A model generated the notes under the pieces. The model worked only from the letters and a program-made list of their open reading frames with translations. It was not told the origin of the DNA and did no database searches. Below, in pieces: positions 7,601 to 8,071 of a stretch of 8,071 nucleotides of DNA. The DNA is from Verrucomicrobiota bacterium (GTDB lineage: Bacteria > Verrucomicrobiota > Verrucomicrobiia > Limisphaerales > JAGWYX01): NCBI GenBank assembly GCA_018969165.1, contig JAGWYX010000135.1, forward strand, positions 1 through 8,071. The letters are read 5' to 3'. The translations under genes were made by a program, and so were the position numbers. Within the stretch, counting starts at the first letter, position 1, and the number at the start of each line of letters is the position of its first letter.

Positions 7601-7858
7601 CTCGGCCCGCGCGTGCGCCTGCGCCCGGTGCTCATGACAACCCTCGCTACCCTCATCGGCCTGATTCCCATGGCCGCCAAGCTGGGCGAAGGCAGCGAAG
7701 CCTACGCCCCGCTGGCGCGCGCGGTCATCGGCGGCCTGGCGGTCTCGGCGGCGCAAACGGTGTACCTGGTGCCCGCCTGTTACCTGCTGTTCTATCGCCG
7801 AAGCGAGGCCCGCTGGCGTGCCCAACGCCTCAGCACCACCGGAGAGGTCCCCGTATGA
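4700..7858 (+). CDS. RND efflux permease (AcrB/HAE1-like), variant proton relay
   Basis: This full-length 1052-residue inner-membrane RND permease should work as a trimeric, proton-driven pump with the adaptor encoded upstream. TM1 is at about 10-28. A porter half follows (PPEQIENDITGQFE, 54-67), then TM2-TM6 (about 335-482), TM7 (about 534-554), the second porter half, and TM8-TM12 (about 876-1032), giving the usual 12 TM and two-fold repeat. In TM4 the usual Asp-Asp is D398-N399 (SRLIDNSVVVLEN). In TM10 the usual Lys-Asn is S943-D944 (GISVSDSILIVEF). R973 and T980 in TM11 (RVRLRPVLMTT) match AcrB R971 and T978. It is closer to drug (HAE) than heavy-metal (HME) pumps, because TM4 lacks the VDAAIV pattern of CusA. 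The ATG at 4700 has no Shine-Dalgarno sequence in the 24-base gap but gives a standard N-terminus (MSRFALRYPYLII). A related permease gene starts 106 bases downstream. Confidence 0.93.
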   Translation: MSRFALRYPYLIIVVCLITSVVGVTSLLRMPVDLFPPIKIPVVVVATFYSGMPPEQIENDITGQFERMFTLAASIDHMESRSLTGVSLIKIYFQPGSNPDSDVTSIANLAMASLRYLPSGTLPPIVMKFDASSLPVCLVTLKGQGLTEAKLRELGQFEIRNQMAGVSGASVPPPFGGRYRQIMVYVDPLKLEAHGLSVMDVVRSVNTANLILPAGDVKIGPYDYNVYANSQINAIKDINLLPLKTVGEASVLVADVGKAADASQIQYNKVRINGQPSVYLPVMKQGGDANTIAVVDGIRDCLDRLLDMPKQLVKDVVFDQSKFVRAAIENLVHEGVIGLVLTGLMILIFLGSLRATVAVFLSIPLSALAAFIALALADNTVNAMILGGLALAFSRLIDNSVVVLENIFRHLEMGEAPDVAAEKGGAEVALPVLAATLTLVVVLFPVTLLYGVSKFLFSALGIALVLSLFASYFVAMTVVPVFCAHLIKGVHAHTEGEHPRTWGGRFNAWFNRKFHGMLDGYDRSLQVALVRPLGTALAILGVFILSLTLFPMVGKAYFPRTDPGQFVIDLKAPSGTRIELTEKLVARAEQIVRETVPPRDLEIIVSNIGTTPGFNAILNPNSCPSTAVIQVGLKDGHRSSFDYMRLVRARLKRELPQVSAYFQTGGLVDAILNLGMPAPLDIQVGSIDKRAAHDVAIKIAQAVRRLPGVSDVLVPQDMDYPALKIDVDRERASELGLTAQELTDSLITALTSNGMIAPSYWIDPRSGNPFLLTVQYPERFLGNLADLGSMPLRAPHLKQPTRLDTVVHISHILAPSEVDHYQIRPTIDVYVAPAGEDLSRVYAGVQKIVDHTPLPKNMTVNIRGSVQAMRESFKSFTIGLVLSVVLVYLILVAQFESFLDPFLILLAVPPGLTGVLLILYLTHTPISVMSLMGMLLMVGISVSDSILIVEFIRRLREEGKSLREAVALGPRVRLRPVLMTTLATLIGLIPMAAKLGEGSEAYAPLARAVIGGLAVSAAQTVYLVPACYLLFYRRSEARWRAQRLSTTGEVPV

Positions 7859-7959
7859 GAAGTCCCCGGCCCAGCCCCGTTCCCGCCCCCGCACCACCGC
7901 CGGCGACCGCTCGCCAGACCTCGGCCGAGCACCCCGGCACCGTTCCACCTCAGCGCTGA
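7855..7959 (+). CDS. Possible small proline-rich ORF between the two permease genes
   Basis: This is a 34-residue frame, MRSPRPSPVPAPAPPPA followed by a more polar half ending in PQR. It starts at an ATG overlapping the permease stop (ATGA, 7855-7858). GGAGAGG (7841-7847) lies seven bases before the ATG, one of the better Shine-Dalgarno matches in the window. It ends five bases before the ATG of the next permease, so ribosomes could pass from one large gene to the next through it. About a third of the residues are Pro, and there is no domain or membrane segment. It may be a coupling or leader peptide rather than a functional protein. The Shine-Dalgarno-like sequence also encodes Gly-Glu-Val of the permease, so chance is a serious alternative. 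Confidence 0.3.
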   Translation: MRSPRPSPVPAPAPPPATARQTSAEHPGTVPPQR

Positions 7960-7964
7960 TCCCC

Positions 7965-8071
7965 ATGTCTCGTTTCGCCATTCGCTATCCTTACTTCATC
8001 ATCGTCGCCTGCCTGATCACCTGCGTGGTCGGCGTGACCAGCCTGCTGCGGATGCCGGTGGACCTGTTTCC
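7965..8071 (+). CDS. Second RND permease, 5' end only (cut by the window edge)
   Basis: The first 35 codons of a second RND permease are present (MSRFAIRYPYFIIVAC, then VGVTSLLRMPVDLF). They cover the cytoplasmic N-terminus, TM1 (about 10-28) and the conserved MPVDLFP entry to the porter domain. Over these residues it matches the upstream permease except at positions 6, 11, 15 and 20. It is therefore a tandem paralogue, truncated only because the window ends. Known tandem RND permeases such as MdtB-MdtC assemble as mixed trimers, so a heteromeric pump is possible here, but that is inference. There is no Shine-Dalgarno sequence directly before the ATG. Translation may depend on coupling to the frame that ends at 7959. 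Confidence 0.88.
   Translation, partial: MSRFAIRYPYFIIVACLITCVVGVTSLLRMPVDLF

Noticed and set aside
4700..7858. Permease as a CusA-type heavy-metal exporter
   Set aside because: The TM4 motif is LIDNSVVVLEN, not the VDAAIVMIEN pattern of CusA, and I did not find the periplasmic methionine arrangement of copper pumps.
5426..7981. 851-codon open frame on the minus strand opposite the permease
   Set aside because: It lies wholly antisense to a clear RND permease. Its translation is dominated by His, Gln, Asp, Gly and Arg with no domain, as expected from the complement of GC-rich codons.
1..8071. CRISPR array, tRNA/rRNA genes, insertion sequence or phage genes
   Set aside because: I saw no regularly spaced repeats, tRNA-like cloverleaf, rRNA motif, transposase or terminal inverted repeats. 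The only long repeat is the paired permease 5' ends.

Overview
The window is GC-rich DNA with tightly packed, C/G-ending codons. It carries one forward-strand gene cluster for a two-component-regulated, tripartite RND-type efflux pump. No gene identifies the host with certainty. The packing, the scarcity of Shine-Dalgarno sequences, the RraA-like enzyme and the permease subtype would suit a Gram-negative environmental bacterium, for example of the Verrucomicrobiota/Planctomycetota or Acidobacteriota. That placement is inference only. Gram-negative fits because RND pumps with periplasmic adaptors work across two membranes.

Layout: bases 1-590 hold no convincing protein gene. They contain a strong hairpin (178-209), a Shine-Dalgarno-like sequence followed by a possible 29-codon reading frame (346-449), and a plausible promoter (511-539). 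Then come an OmpR/CusR-type response regulator (591-1271), its sensor histidine kinase (1268-2707), an HlyD/AcrA-type membrane fusion protein (2697-3950), an RraA-fold protein (3947-4675) and a full-length RND permease of 1052 residues (4700-7858). A possible 34-residue proline-rich frame follows (7855-7959). Last is the first 107 bases of a second RND permease (7965 to the window end), closely related to the first.

The first four genes overlap their neighbours (ATGA overlaps at 1268 and 3947, 11 bases at 2697), and only 24 bases separate the fourth from the permease. This implies one transcript with coupled translation. The likely logic is that the kinase senses an envelope signal and phosphorylates the regulator, which activates its own operon; the adaptor and one or two permeases then form the pump. 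No outer-membrane channel gene (TolC/OprM type) is present, so it lies downstream or elsewhere.

Four points deserve attention. The permease lacks the textbook proton-relay pair: it has Asp-Asn instead of Asp-Asp in TM4 and Ser-Asp instead of Lys-Asn in TM10. Two permease genes lie in tandem, and their 5' ends show an abrupt change in DNA identity. An RraA-family gene is embedded between adaptor and permease. A tiny overlapping reading frame bridges the two permease genes.
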